Notes under the pieces: generated by a model
Seen by the model: only the letters and a program-made list of their open reading frames with translations
What the model was told of the DNA's origin: nothing
Databases searched by the model: none
Position numbers and translations under genes: made by a program
Part shown: positions 33,553-42,558 of the stretch, piece by piece
Layout of the letters: the number at the start of each line of letters is the position of its first letter
How positions within the stretch are numbered: the first letter of the stretch is position 1
NCBI GenBank assembly: GCA_947495915.1
Contig: CANMAW010000002.1
Location: 496,001-560,000, forward strand
Reading direction: 5' to 3'
DNA: 64,000 nt
From: Maribacter algarum (ex Lu et al. 2025) (nom. illeg.)
GTDB taxonomy: Bacteria > Bacteroidota > Bacteroidia > Flavobacteriales > Flavobacteriaceae

Positions 33553-34404
33553 TTAAGTGAATATGACGGTTTTATTATTGTATACCATAGTTTTTCCTTC
33601 CACATGTAGCCGAACCGCACGAGATAGTACAATTTTTTCTAAATCTCTTCCTTTGGTAATGAAGTCTTTTATGGTATGTGAGTGAGAAACTGTGGTTACA
33701 TCTTGTTCAATAATTGGGCCGGCATCAAGATCTTCGGTTACATAGTGACTAGTGGCGCCAATTATTTTTACACCACGTTCAAAAGCTGCGTGATAGGGTT
33801 TTGCACCTGCAAAAGCTGGTAAAAAAGAATGATGGATATTTATGATTTTATTCGTGTAATGACCAATAAGATTCGCACTAATAATTTGCATATACCTGGC
33901 AAGAACAATAAAATTTATTTGATGTGCTTGTAACAATCGCAACTGCTCTTTTTCTGCAGAAATTTTGGTTTCCTTTGTTACCGGAATATGATAATAAGGA
34001 ATATCAAATTGTTCACCGATATATTCTAAATCTTTATGATTACTAATTATAAAAGGAATTTCAACCTTTAATTCACCAGATTTGTAACGGGTTAGTAAGT
34101 CGTATAAACAGTGGTTGTATTTTGACACGAACAAAGCCATTTTCGGTTTTACTTCGTCTGTGTACAAGCGCCAATGCATATCATATGTTTTAGAAAGAAC
34201 ACTTTCAAATTCTTCTTTGAAAACGGCTATCTTAAAAGTATCAGTATCAAAGTCACTCTCTAGACGCATGAAGAATACATTAGCTTGTTTGTCTACATGT
34301 TGGTCAAGGTAAATAATATTACCTCCATGGGTATGAATAAAACCAGTTACCGCGCAAACGATTCCGGTTTGATCAGGACAGTTAATTAAAATGGTAGTTT
34401 TCAA
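33553..34404 (-). CDS. purU: Formyltetrahydrofolate deformylase
   Basis: Hydrolyses 10-formyl-THF to formate and THF, balancing the one-carbon pool. 283 residues, standard length. The N-terminal ACT domain begins LINCPDQTGIVCAVTGFIH. The formyltransferase domain carries INIHHSFLPAFAGAKPYHAA and, near 225-240, GATSHYVTEDLDAGPIIEQ. Monocistronic, upstream of the DUF4197 gene. Confidence 0.94.
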   Translation of the reverse strand: MKTTILINCPDQTGIVCAVTGFIHTHGGNIIYLDQHVDKQANVFFMRLESDFDTDTFKIAVFKEEFESVLSKTYDMHWRLYTDEVKPKMALFVSKYNHCLYDLLTRYKSGELKVEIPFIISNHKDLEYIGEQFDIPYYHIPVTKETKISAEKEQLRLLQAHQINFIVLARYMQIISANLIGHYTNKIINIHHSFLPAFAGAKPYHAAFERGVKIIGATSHYVTEDLDAGPIIEQDVTTVSHSHTIKDFITKGRDLEKIVLSRAVRLHVEGKTMVYNNKTVIFT

Positions 34405-34532
34405 ATGAAGCGATTTATGTCAACAAAATTAGGACAAAAAAGCACATCAAATGTAATACATAATGTGATATTCAATCGCAGTATTCAAACCTAAACAATT
34501 AAGAAGTAATATTTATTTAAGTTAGAAGTTAA

Positions 34533-34916
34533 TTAAGCGCCATTCCATTTCTTGAAAGCGCTTCTAAAACTTTTAACCTCTTTACGCATCAAAGTAACAT
34601 ATTCTTTTTCTTTCAAGCCATCTTTTTCTAACCCTGTGCAATAAGAATTAAGATTGCGAATCATAACATTAATGTAAGTAGCATTTTGAACTCGATCTTT
34701 ATGAGAGGTTGATGAAAGTGCTTCAGTTACATTTGAGGCAATAAGTCTACAATCGGTTAATATTGAATTGGCAATACTATCTCTTAAGCTATTTGAATGA
34801 TAGAGTTTTACTAAATCTTTATTGAAAGAAATATAAGATGCCAAATGCCTGCTCAGTTCATACAGCGACTGTGCTTTTTGATATACAGGTACAGAACCCA
34901 AATTTTTATAAGACAT
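34533..34916 (-). CDS. Four-helix-bundle protein (S23-like)
   Basis: All-helical protein of 127 residues beginning MSYKNLGSVPVYQKAQSLYE. It resembles the four-helix-bundle family named for 23S rRNA intervening-sequence proteins (VYQKAQSLYELSRHLA, then SIANSILTDCRLIASNVTEAL). It is not inside an rRNA gene. No signal peptide. Function unknown. Confidence 0.6.
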   Translation of the reverse strand: MSYKNLGSVPVYQKAQSLYELSRHLASYISFNKDLVKLYHSNSLRDSIANSILTDCRLIASNVTEALSSTSHKDRVQNATYINVMIRNLNSYCTGLEKDGLKEKEYVTLMRKEVKSFRSAFKKWNGA

Positions 34917-35030
34917 TTTTATAGCAATTATTTATCATAAAGTTAGTGTCAAAAATTCATAAATTTCTTTAGAATCAATAGTTAATTTTTATATTTACTA
35001 TCGATAATAAGGTATTTTGTCATTTTTACT

Positions 35031-35483
35031 ATGAATGAAAAGATTGATGATTTAAATTGGAAGATATTGAAAAGTCTTCAAGAAAACGCGCGCTCATCCT
35101 TCGCAGATATTGGAAGAAAAGTTGGCTTAACACCTCCTGCAGTAGCAGAGCGAATTAAGAAAATGGAAGATTTAGAAATCTTAGAAGGGTATACCGCAAA
35201 AGTATCACATGCCAAAACAGGACATCAGTTAAAAGCGATAATCACCCTACGTGCTTTTATGGGTAAATTGAAGCCTTTCTTAGCGACAGTAGTTACGTTC
35301 AACGAGGTTATTAATTGCTATCGAATAACTGGCAACGAAAATATAATTATGGAGGTAGTATTAAAAGACCAATTTCATTTAGAAAAGTTTATCGATCAAC
35401 TTATTCAATATGGTGAAACACGTACTCATATAATTCTTTCTAATGTAATTTCGAATGCGCCTATTAAACAGAATATGGATTAA
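35031..35483 (+). CDS. Lrp/AsnC family transcriptional regulator
   Basis: DNA-binding regulator of 150 residues. The winged helix-turn-helix is at about 5-60 (LNWKILKSLQENARSSFADI, then LTPPAVAERIKKMED), followed by the RAM ligand-binding domain at about 65-140. Such proteins respond to amino acids. Targets are not evident; it is neither divergent from nor in an operon with an amino-acid gene. Confidence 0.92.
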   Translation: MNEKIDDLNWKILKSLQENARSSFADIGRKVGLTPPAVAERIKKMEDLEILEGYTAKVSHAKTGHQLKAIITLRAFMGKLKPFLATVVTFNEVINCYRITGNENIIMEVVLKDQFHLEKFIDQLIQYGETRTHIILSNVISNAPIKQNMD

Positions 35484-35590
35484 ATTCGGAAGAAGTACCG
35501 CTTAGTATGTTTGCAAGAAACTGTTATAAAGCGAATTATTAAATTTATTAGATAATTTGTTGATAAGCAATATTATCGCTTATTTAGAGT

Positions 35591-36415
35591 ATGGAAATGG
35601 AAAAACTCAATGAATACCTGCAAATAGCCATTGATAAAATGGTATTTTTCTTACCTAAAATTTTGCTTGCAGGTATTATTCTTTGGGTTGGTTTTAAAAT
35701 TGTTAAAAAACTAGTTCAATTATTAGGTGTTGCCCTTGAAAAATCTGGTTTTTCTGAAACTTTAAGACCTTTTATAGGTTCTACCGCAAATATAGTTTTA
35801 AAAGGCGCTGTTCTATTTGCTATTGCATCTGTTATAGGTGCTGATTTAACAGGGTTAGTAGCTATTTTGGCAGCAGCAGGTTTTGCCATAGGCATGGCCC
35901 TTCAAGGTAGTTTAGGAAATTTTGCTTCAGGTATTTTGATATTATCATTGAAACCTTATAAAATAGGTGATTGGATTCAATTAGATGATAAATTTGGTAG
36001 AGTTGAAGAAATTGGAATTTTTAGTACCGATGTGTTAACACCGGGAAACAAAATTTTGATTATACCGAATTCTATGATTACCGAATCTGTAGTTACAAAT
36101 TTTTCTGAAAAAGGAAGGATTCGTTTAGAGTTGTCGGTAACGATGCCATACGATGAAAGTTTCCCTAAAGTGAAACAAATAATTATTGATGCATTATTAG
36201 AATTACCAAAGGTGTTGCAAGACCCCATGCCTGATGTTGGTATCGAAAATTTTGATAGTCATAATGTACAGTTATTAGTTAGGCCATATGTAGAGCCAGA
36301 TGATTACTGGACAGTTATATTTGAATCAAATATGGCTATTAAGAAGGCTTTTAATGCAAATCATATTAAAGTTGCTTATTCAGAAGGTGTTGAAATGGGA
36401 GTTATTGGTGAATAA
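35591..36415 (+). CDS. Small-conductance mechanosensitive channel (MscS)
   Basis: Inner-membrane tension-gated channel of 274 residues. Three N-terminal membrane segments end in the pore helix with its alanine/glycine pattern (ILAAAGFAIGMALQGSLGNFASG, about 90-112), followed by the beta domain (IGDWIQLDDKFGRVEEIGIF) and a cytoplasmic domain. ATGs at 35591 and 35597 are both possible. A second, different MscS is at 51972. Confidence 0.93.
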   Translation: MEMEKLNEYLQIAIDKMVFFLPKILLAGIILWVGFKIVKKLVQLLGVALEKSGFSETLRPFIGSTANIVLKGAVLFAIASVIGADLTGLVAILAAAGFAIGMALQGSLGNFASGILILSLKPYKIGDWIQLDDKFGRVEEIGIFSTDVLTPGNKILIIPNSMITESVVTNFSEKGRIRLELSVTMPYDESFPKVKQIIIDALLELPKVLQDPMPDVGIENFDSHNVQLLVRPYVEPDDYWTVIFESNMAIKKAFNANHIKVAYSEGVEMGVIGE

Positions 36416-36495
36416 TTCTATGATAAATCATGATTTAATTTATGGATTTTTAAATAGTTCGAATTTTGGCTAGATTTTTGATGCTTTCAAATGGT

Positions 36496-37884
36496 ATGAA
36501 AATAAAATTATTATTCCTCTTTTTTGCTATTTCCTTTTATGGTATCGGTCAACAGGTTGCTTTAAAAAAAGGAGGTATCATTGATCAAGTTTCAGTTAAT
36601 GACTCTATTAACGAAACCTTTGCGTTATATCTTCCAACCACTTTTGAAGTCAAAAAAGAGTGGCCAGTTGTTTTTGTTTTCGATATGCAAGGGCGAGGTA
36701 AGCAGGCCTTAAGTATGTTTCGAAAAGCAGCAGATAAAGAGGGTTTTGTTTTAGCAGCCTCTAACAATATTCAAGATACTTTAACACTCACAAAGAATGT
36801 GCTGATTGCTAGTAGAATGATCAGTAAAGTATACCGCATGTTGCCCATTAGGCGAACGGGGGTGTATACGGGTGGCTATGGTGCAGGGGCACGAATGGCA
36901 TCTTTAATTCCTACATTTATTAAAGAGATTCAGGGTGTTATTTCATGTGGTTCTTCAGTAGCTAATTCTGAGGTTTTAACAAGTAAAAGACCTTTTCATT
37001 TTGTAGGTATTGTTGGTGTTGAAGATTACAATTATCGAACAATGAAATCTGGAAAGAAACTTCTGTATAATCTCAAATTTCCAAATGAATTATTGGTTTT
37101 TGATGGAGGAGAGGAGTGGCCTACATCAGAGCACATTGCTAAAGCTATGCAATCTTTGAAGTTAGCGGCAATGGCAAAAAAATATGTGCCATTAGATGAA
37201 AATTACATAGCTGGTTCGTACAATGAGAATATTGGTACTGTAAATAAGCTTTTAAATAATGATAAACCGCTTTTGGCATATGAATCCTTAAATCAAACTA
37301 TAGAGTTGTACAGGCATTTTAGAAATACAGATTCATTGAAATCAAGTCTTAAAACTTTAAAAAGAACAAAAGAATTTAAAGTAAATAGTCGTAGCCAGAA
37401 TGCTGCTTTTTTTAAAGAAGATTTGATTAAAGATGATTATGTTTATTATTTAGCTGAAGATATTCAAACGTACAACTACAACAATTTGGGGTGGTGGCAA
37501 TTTCAAATGGAAGAGCTTGAAAAGTATAGTAACAAGCCCAATACTTTCGAAAAACAAATGGCTGCACGTTTAAAAGGTTTTATTAATGCACTTATTGCGG
37601 ATAATATTGATGAGATAAAATCAATGGCACCAGTTGATGAAGAGGCAGTTACTTTTCTTTGGATGTTGAAGACAATAACTGATGCTGAAAAAGTGAAGCC
37701 ATATCTTAAGGTTATTTCTAGAAGTTCAAAAGTGGAAGATTACGGTACAGCTCTTTTTTATTTAGAAGAATTGTTTAAAACAGGGTATGATAATAAAGCT
37801 GAACTTTATAAGCTAGAAGATACAGCCTTGTTGCGTATTACTCCTGAGTTTAACGATTTGGTTAGTAAATATTTGAAATATTAG
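36496..37884 (+). CDS. Exported alpha/beta-hydrolase-fold protein lacking the serine
   Basis: Protein of 462 residues with a signal peptide (MKIKLLFLFFAISFYGIGQQ). Residues about 20-240 resemble the PHB-depolymerase/esterase fold (FALYLPTTF, WPVVFVFDMQGRG, GVISCGSSVA). The nucleophile elbow reads GGYGAGAR instead of GFSGGAR, so the catalytic serine is glycine. The remaining 220 residues are helical and repeat-like. It probably binds rather than cleaves its ligand (inference). The ATG at 36496 begins the signal peptide. Confidence 0.7.
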   Translation: MKIKLLFLFFAISFYGIGQQVALKKGGIIDQVSVNDSINETFALYLPTTFEVKKEWPVVFVFDMQGRGKQALSMFRKAADKEGFVLAASNNIQDTLTLTKNVLIASRMISKVYRMLPIRRTGVYTGGYGAGARMASLIPTFIKEIQGVISCGSSVANSEVLTSKRPFHFVGIVGVEDYNYRTMKSGKKLLYNLKFPNELLVFDGGEEWPTSEHIAKAMQSLKLAAMAKKYVPLDENYIAGSYNENIGTVNKLLNNDKPLLAYESLNQTIELYRHFRNTDSLKSSLKTLKRTKEFKVNSRSQNAAFFKEDLIKDDYVYYLAEDIQTYNYNNLGWWQFQMEELEKYSNKPNTFEKQMAARLKGFINALIADNIDEIKSMAPVDEEAVTFLWMLKTITDAEKVKPYLKVISRSSKVEDYGTALFYLEELFKTGYDNKAELYKLEDTALLRITPEFNDLVSKYLKY

Positions 37885-37888
37885 CGTC

Positions 37889-38641
37889 TTATTTCTGCTT
37901 CTCCTTAATAACAAGATGAGGAATTTCTTCCACGTTCCAGTCAATAACTAATCCTCCGGCCAGTGATTTTGCGATTTCTTTTCCGTATAAATACTGACAT
38001 AGGTAAAGTGCTGCTTCAAAACTTTTAGCTCCTCCTGCGGAGGTAATGTATTTGTCATCATGAACAAATAATACACTATCTGCAACTTTTAAATTTGGAA
38101 ACATTTTTCTGTACTTGTCAATATCACTCGGAAAGGTAGTTGATACCACATCATTTAAAAGGCCAGCCTTAGCCAATACAAACGCACCGTCACAATGGCT
38201 TGTTATAAAAAGTGCATTTTGATTAACTTTCTTTACAAAATTAATCATCACAGAATCTTGTAAATCACTATCTAAATGATGTTCCGCGCTTGGAACCACT
38301 AGAATGTCAATTTGCGGTAGTTCATCTTTGGTGTAGTCAAAATCAGGAAGAATTCTTAATCCTTCAAAAGTAGTAATAGGCTCTAACGTATTGGCTACGG
38401 TAAAGGTGTTCATTGCTTTGATATTTTTGCGATATTGAGTATGCTGAAAAATATCAAATGGTGCTGTGAATTCAGTATTAAAAGTACCATCCATAATTAG
38501 GAATGCCACATTGTATCTATTTGTAGCCAATTGCGGAACAACTCTTTTTGGCGAAACGGTTTTATTTTCCTCTATTGTTTTTTGCTTACATGATGTGGCG
38601 ATCAATAGTAGAAGTGTAATAAGTAGTGTATAAACTTTCAT
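37889..38641 (-). CDS. DJ-1/PfpI-family lipoprotein
   Basis: Lipoprotein of 250 residues (LIATSC, cysteine 18) whose mature domain at about 45-235 is a DJ-1/PfpI or GATase1-like fold. The nucleophile cysteine lies in FITSHCDGAFVLAKAGLL. DJ-1 relatives on the outside of the cell in Bacteroidota are of unknown function. The ATG at 38641 is chosen because it begins the lipoprotein signal. Convergent with the gene ending at 37884, 4 bases apart. Confidence 0.82.
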   Translation of the reverse strand: MKVYTLLITLLLLIATSCKQKTIEENKTVSPKRVVPQLATNRYNVAFLIMDGTFNTEFTAPFDIFQHTQYRKNIKAMNTFTVANTLEPITTFEGLRILPDFDYTKDELPQIDILVVPSAEHHLDSDLQDSVMINFVKKVNQNALFITSHCDGAFVLAKAGLLNDVVSTTFPSDIDKYRKMFPNLKVADSVLFVHDDKYITSAGGAKSFEAALYLCQYLYGKEIAKSLAGGLVIDWNVEEIPHLVIKEKQK

Positions 38642-38703
38642 AAAATGGATATTTACGGGTGCAAAGTACAACAGATACTTAGTACGCGAAAAACTTTAAA
38701 TTG

Positions 38704-38711
38704 TATTTTTG
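38704..38711 (+). promoter_or_regulatory. -7 box TATTTTTG of the DUF1684 gene
   Basis: Exact TAnnTTTG match 17 bases before the ATG at 38729. It lies inside the longer possible reading frame and so rules out the earlier starts. Confidence 0.55.
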
Positions 38712-38728
38712 TTGAATTAAAGACTAAT

Positions 38729-39376
38729 ATGAAAAGTATTCTTCCATTTTACTTAGGTGCCATATTTATTTTAACGTTGGGATGTAAAGAGAAGAAAAAA
38801 TATCATGATGATAAAGAAAAGAGTCAAATTGCCTCAACAGAAGCACTTCAAGAAATTCTTGATTATCATGAAGCAAAGAATTCAGAGTTTAAAAATCCGA
38901 AAACTTCACCACTAGCAGATAAAGATAGAATTGATTTTGAAAGTTTGGTTTTTTTCGAACCAGATACTTCTTATGTTGTTAAAGCTGTTTTAGTTCGAAC
39001 ACCAGATGCTAAGCCTTTTCAAATGCCTACAACAACCGGTGAAAATTCAACCGAGGTGGTTTATGGTATTCTTCATTTTGAACTACATGGAAAGAAATTA
39101 CAACTAGAAGTTTATCAGAATAAAGAATTGATGTTAGAAGAAGGTTATGAAGATTATTTATTTCTACCCTTTACTGATGAAACTAACGGAGAGGAGACGT
39201 ATGGTGGGGGTCGGTATATTGATTTGAAAATTCCGAGCTCAGAGGTAATGATAATTGATTTTAATAGGGCTTATAATCCGTATTGTGCATACAATAAAAA
39301 GTACTCTTGCCCGATTGTGCCTAAAGTAAATCATTTAAGTACAAAGGTTCGTGCAGGTGTAAAAGCTTTTGATTAG
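38729..39376 (+). CDS. DUF1684 lipoprotein
   Basis: Lipoprotein of 215 residues (LTLGC, cysteine 19). The C-terminal block DFNRAYNPYCAYNKKYSCP and the following VNHLSTKVRAGVKAF are the DUF1684 signature, with GGGRYIDL before it. Function of the family is unknown. Divergent from the DJ-1-like gene. Confidence 0.88.
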   Translation: MKSILPFYLGAIFILTLGCKEKKKYHDDKEKSQIASTEALQEILDYHEAKNSEFKNPKTSPLADKDRIDFESLVFFEPDTSYVVKAVLVRTPDAKPFQMPTTTGENSTEVVYGILHFELHGKKLQLEVYQNKELMLEEGYEDYLFLPFTDETNGEETYGGGRYIDLKIPSSEVMIIDFNRAYNPYCAYNKKYSCPIVPKVNHLSTKVRAGVKAFD

Positions 39377-39390
39377 ATCATGTTGTTGCA

Positions 39391-39426
39391 AAAAAGAAAG
39401 CCCAGTATTTGAATACTGGACTTCCT
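39391..39426 (-). terminator. Terminator of the porin gene
   Basis: CCAGTATT / AATACTGG with a 2-base loop, extended by AAG/CTT pairs, with a T6 run on the minus strand. It is 24 bases after the porin stop. Confidence 0.8.
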
Positions 39427-39449
39427 GCAATTTTCAACCAACTTATATA

Positions 39450-40466
39450 TTAAAAGGAATAAATCGCCGCAACTAAAAATGATGATAAACTTTTTGAAGT
39501 AGTACCGTCTGCTGCAATGAAAGGCTCAGCGTCACTCCATGAATCAAGTCTGATTTCTGGTTTGATTATTAAATTCTCAACAGTATAGCTACCAGTTAAA
39601 GTAGCTGCAAATACTCCTGCATCATCAGTAGCATCATCACCATCAAATGTTGAGAAATACTCACCTCTAACACCTACTGAAAAACTATCAGAAGTAGCTA
39701 TTTGTGGGTATAAAGCTGCACCTGCAAAACCTGCTCCATCATTATCTGCGTAAGCAGCGTTGATTCCTAAGAAGAAAGTGTCAGATAAATCAAATCCACC
39801 GGTGTAATCGATTTCATAACCTAAAGTTTCACCTCCATCGTAGTAGAAGTTTAAATATTGACCAGCATAGCCTAACTGAGCACCCATTGAGTAAACACCA
39901 GTAAGGTTGTTGTTAGTATCTGTAACGTTCATTAGAGCTAACATTAAGCTAAAGTCATCAGACAATGCAAAATCAGCTTTTAAACCAACATGCGAGAAAG
40001 GTCCGTTTGAGAACAAGAAAGATGTGCTATAGTTAAAATTCGCTGATGGAGAAATAACTTCATATCCTAAGAAAGTATTGAATCGACCAACGGTAAGTGT
40101 AGTCTTTTCAGATACATTCCAGTAAGCATACAGTTGGTTAAGGTTGTAACCTCCAACGGCATCATCACCTCTCGGACCAAATACAACATCAGCAACAGCT
40201 CCTGTCTTTTCACCTTCGTACGAAGCAATAATATTCGCCATACCTAAGGCAAAACCTAATTCATTTGCAAAAGAGCTACCGAAAGATTGTCCGTCAGTAT
40301 CTGACGAGCTTAAATTAGTTTGATAATATGCATCAACAGTACCACTGATAGCTACTTTTGGAGCTTCAGCTTCCTCATCTTGAGCGAAAGTTGCAACTGA
40401 GGTAAAAATCAGTAATGCAAGTAATGTAATTTTTTTTCCGAAATTTGAAAATGTAATCATGTTCAT
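39450..40466 (-). CDS. Outer-membrane beta-barrel porin (BBP2-like)
   Basis: Protein of 338 residues with a signal peptide ending near TFAQ (29). Many amphipathic strands with aromatic girdles follow, ending in an aromatic residue (LVAAIYSF). The pattern GTVDAYYQTNL, GVVDVVFGPRG-like and TVGRFNTFLGYEVISP fits the Bacteroidota BBP2 barrels often found next to amt. Third in the glnK-amt-porin order; likely an outer-membrane route for ammonium or small nitrogen solutes (inference). Confidence 0.82.
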   Translation of the reverse strand: MNMITFSNFGKKITLLALLIFTSVATFAQDEEAEAPKVAISGTVDAYYQTNLSSSDTDGQSFGSSFANELGFALGMANIIASYEGEKTGAVADVVFGPRGDDAVGGYNLNQLYAYWNVSEKTTLTVGRFNTFLGYEVISPSANFNYSTSFLFSNGPFSHVGLKADFALSDDFSLMLALMNVTDTNNNLTGVYSMGAQLGYAGQYLNFYYDGGETLGYEIDYTGGFDLSDTFFLGINAAYADNDGAGFAGAALYPQIATSDSFSVGVRGEYFSTFDGDDATDDAGVFAATLTGSYTVENLIIKPEIRLDSWSDAEPFIAADGTTSKSLSSFLVAAIYSF

Positions 40467-40536
40467 AAGTTTGAATTTTAGATGTCCCTCGTAGGGATTC
40501 TGATATTGATTGATTTAAACTGTGAAAGGTTATATA

Positions 40537-40562
40537 ACGGAGCGTTCTGCAAAACGCTCCGT
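40537..40562. other. Hairpin between amt and the porin gene
   Basis: A perfect 10-bp stem ACGGAGCGTT / AACGCTCCGT with a 6-base loop, 21 bases after the amt stop. On the minus strand it lacks a downstream T run, so it may be an mRNA stabiliser or weak attenuator rather than a full terminator. Confidence 0.65.
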
Positions 40563-40582
40563 TTCCTTTTTGTTATTTTTTG

Positions 40583-41815
40583 TTAATCGTTAATGAAATC
40601 TGGGTATGCATCCATACCATGTTCGTGAAGATCAAGGCCTTCAACTTCTTCTTCTTTAGATACTCTTATACCAACAGTAGCTTTTAATACTCCGATAATG
40701 ATACCAGATGTTATGATACAAAACGCACCTACTATTAATACTCCGTATAATTGAGTCATAAATTGACTACCGCTTGCAAGGTTTCCGAAGATACCAACTG
40801 CTAGTGTACCCCAAATACCACAGATCAAGTGAACTGCAACTGCACCTACTGGATCATCAAGTTTTAGTTTGTCAACCAGAGCAACACCTAATACGATTAT
40901 GATACCTGAAAGTAAACCAATAATTATAGCTTCATTAGGTGACATTAAATCTGCCCCTGCGGTAATACCAACTAGACCGCCAAGTATTCCATTTAAGAAC
41001 ATGGTTAAGTCAAGGTTTTTGTAAAGAATAAAACTCAAAACCATTGCAGCGACGCCACCTGCAGCTGCAGATAAACTAGTTGTTACTAATACTAGAGAAG
41101 TAAGTTCTGGATCGGCAGAAAGTACAGAACCACCGTTGAATCCAAACCAACCTAACCATAAAATTAACACCCCTGCTGTTGCAAGTGGAATATTGTGACC
41201 AGGTATCGCTTTTGGTTTTCCATCTTCCCCAAATTTTCCAATTCGTGAGCCCAATAAAAATATTGCTACTAAAGCAGCCCAGCCTCCTACAGAGTGAACT
41301 AATGTTGACCCAGCGAAATCATAAAACCCCCAAGAATCTAAGAATCCACCGCCCCATTTCCATGCTCCAACGATTGGGTATACCAATCCTACATAAAGTA
41401 CAGTGAAAATCATAAATGCACCAATTTTCATTCTTTCAGCAACCGCTCCAGAAACTATTGTAGCAGCAGTAGCGGCGAACATTCCTTGGAAAAGAAAATC
41501 TGTCCACCAGGTATAACCGCCGTCAGCATATTCAGGTGTCATTCCGTTTTCAGGAGCATCGATTCCGAAGCCTGCAAAACCAAAAATACCAGAAGACCCT
41601 TCTTCGAATCCAGGGTACATCATGTTAAAACCCCAAGCATAGTAAAGTAGAAGTCCTACAGTAATAATAAAAATGTTTTTAAATAATATGTTAATTGTGT
41701 TTTTCTGTCTTGTTAATCCTATTTCTAAAAAAGCAAATCCAGTGTGCATGAAGAATACCAATGCGGTAGCCAACATCATCCATACATTATTTGCTGTAAA
41801 TAATCCTGCGTCCAT
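40583..41815 (-). CDS. amt: Ammonium transporter, Amt family
   Basis: Inner-membrane ammonium channel of 410 residues with eleven hydrophobic segments. The family signature DFAGSTLVHSVGGWAAL is near 165-181, and pore residues are in FMHTGFAFLE and HLICGIWG. The C-terminal tail DLHEHGMDAYPDF carries the usual GlnK-contact motif. Directly downstream of glnK (24 bases). Confidence 0.96.
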   Translation of the reverse strand: MDAGLFTANNVWMMLATALVFFMHTGFAFLEIGLTRQKNTINILFKNIFIITVGLLLYYAWGFNMMYPGFEEGSSGIFGFAGFGIDAPENGMTPEYADGGYTWWTDFLFQGMFAATAATIVSGAVAERMKIGAFMIFTVLYVGLVYPIVGAWKWGGGFLDSWGFYDFAGSTLVHSVGGWAALVAIFLLGSRIGKFGEDGKPKAIPGHNIPLATAGVLILWLGWFGFNGGSVLSADPELTSLVLVTTSLSAAAGGVAAMVLSFILYKNLDLTMFLNGILGGLVGITAGADLMSPNEAIIIGLLSGIIIVLGVALVDKLKLDDPVGAVAVHLICGIWGTLAVGIFGNLASGSQFMTQLYGVLIVGAFCIITSGIIIGVLKATVGIRVSKEEEVEGLDLHEHGMDAYPDFIND

Positions 41816-41839
41816 TTTATATAGTTTAGAGGTTTTTGT

Positions 41840-42178
41840 TTAGTTGATTCCGGCGTGCCCGCTTTCTTTGGTTCTAATTCTGTAAGCTTCTTTTACTTCA
41901 GAGACGAAGATTTTTCCATCTCCAACATTGCCGGTATAGGCTGCATCTAAGATGGTGTTTACAGTTTTTTCTAAGAATTCATCAGATACTACAATTGATA
42001 TATAGCGTCTTTGAATATCTGCTGTGCTGTAAGAAATGCCACGGTATACATGACCTTGTTTTTCATTTCCAACTCCGGTTACGTCCCAATACGTAAAGAA
42101 GTTTACTTCGATAGAGTGCAATGCCTTTTTGACATCGTCGAACTTCGATTTTCTAATAACTGCCTCGATTTGTTTCAT
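41840..42178 (-). CDS. glnK: P-II nitrogen regulatory protein
   Basis: Trimeric nitrogen sensor of 112 residues that binds ATP/ADP and 2-oxoglutarate and blocks Amt. The T-loop GHVYRGISYSTADIQRR is near 42-58 with a tyrosine at the position uridylylated in enterics. The TGNVGDGKIFV motif is near 82-92. The glnK-amt order confirms the role. Its promoter carries the same palindrome as the glutamine synthetase genes. Confidence 0.95.
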   Translation of the reverse strand: MKQIEAVIRKSKFDDVKKALHSIEVNFFTYWDVTGVGNEKQGHVYRGISYSTADIQRRYISIVVSDEFLEKTVNTILDAAYTGNVGDGKIFVSEVKEAYRIRTKESGHAGIN

Positions 42179-42290
42179 TTGTTCCTTTTTTTAATGTTTA
42201 AATGATCAAATGTAATTCCCCACTAAAGCTTCTGTTTTAGGTTGAGCTTCTGATGGTTCATTTCATATATAATTATATAAGTTGATTTGC

Positions 42291-42323
42291 CAAATGTATG
42301 TTAAAAAAAAGTATACCCCTCAA
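42291..42323 (-). promoter_or_regulatory. Promoter of glnK-amt
   Basis: On the minus strand TTG (42323-42321), 22 bases, TACATTTG (42298-42291). The TTG lies inside the palindromic operator. Confidence 0.65.
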
Positions 42324-42337
42324 AATTTAGGGGTATA
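42312..42337. promoter_or_regulatory. Candidate nitrogen operator, best copy
   Basis: Arms TATACCCCT and AGGGGTATA, perfect 9-bp inverted repeat around CAAAATTT. It covers the -33 element of the glnK promoter. Confidence 0.7.
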
Positions 42338-42365
42338 TGATTAACTTTTAAGTATATCTTAAAAT

Positions 42366-42387
42366 AGCCCCCTAATTTTTACGGGTA
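42366..42387. promoter_or_regulatory. Candidate nitrogen operator, second copy at glnK
   Basis: AGCCCCC-TAATTTTT-ACGGGTA, an imperfect copy of the palindrome 52 bases (centre to centre) from the best copy. The glutamine synthetase region has the same two-site spacing (51). Confidence 0.5.
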
Positions 42388-42558
42388 TGATGATTTAATG
42401 CAAATAATTTGAAAATTTGAATTTGAAGAAGGGGTAAGAAGTGTGTAATATTAGAAAAAATGAATAGTTTTAAGAATTTTTCTAAGAATTGCTTAAAAAA
42501 ATAACTTTAAATCAGCGAAAAGTTTAAAGTGTAAAAAAATACTGCGTCTACGTTGTAT

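Larger units (their letters stand above)
42179..42558. other. Regulatory region upstream of glnK
   Basis: 380 bases without a gene. Its features are the promoter (42291-42323) and two palindromic operators (42312-42337 and 42366-42387). A second TACATTTG on the minus strand lies nearer the gene. The part from 42400 to 42558 shows nothing recognisable. Confidence 0.6.

Noticed and set aside
40486-40496. CCCT-CGT-AGGG inverted repeat near the porin start
   Set aside because: Spacer of 3 instead of 8 and short arms; not the same as the nitrogen palindrome.
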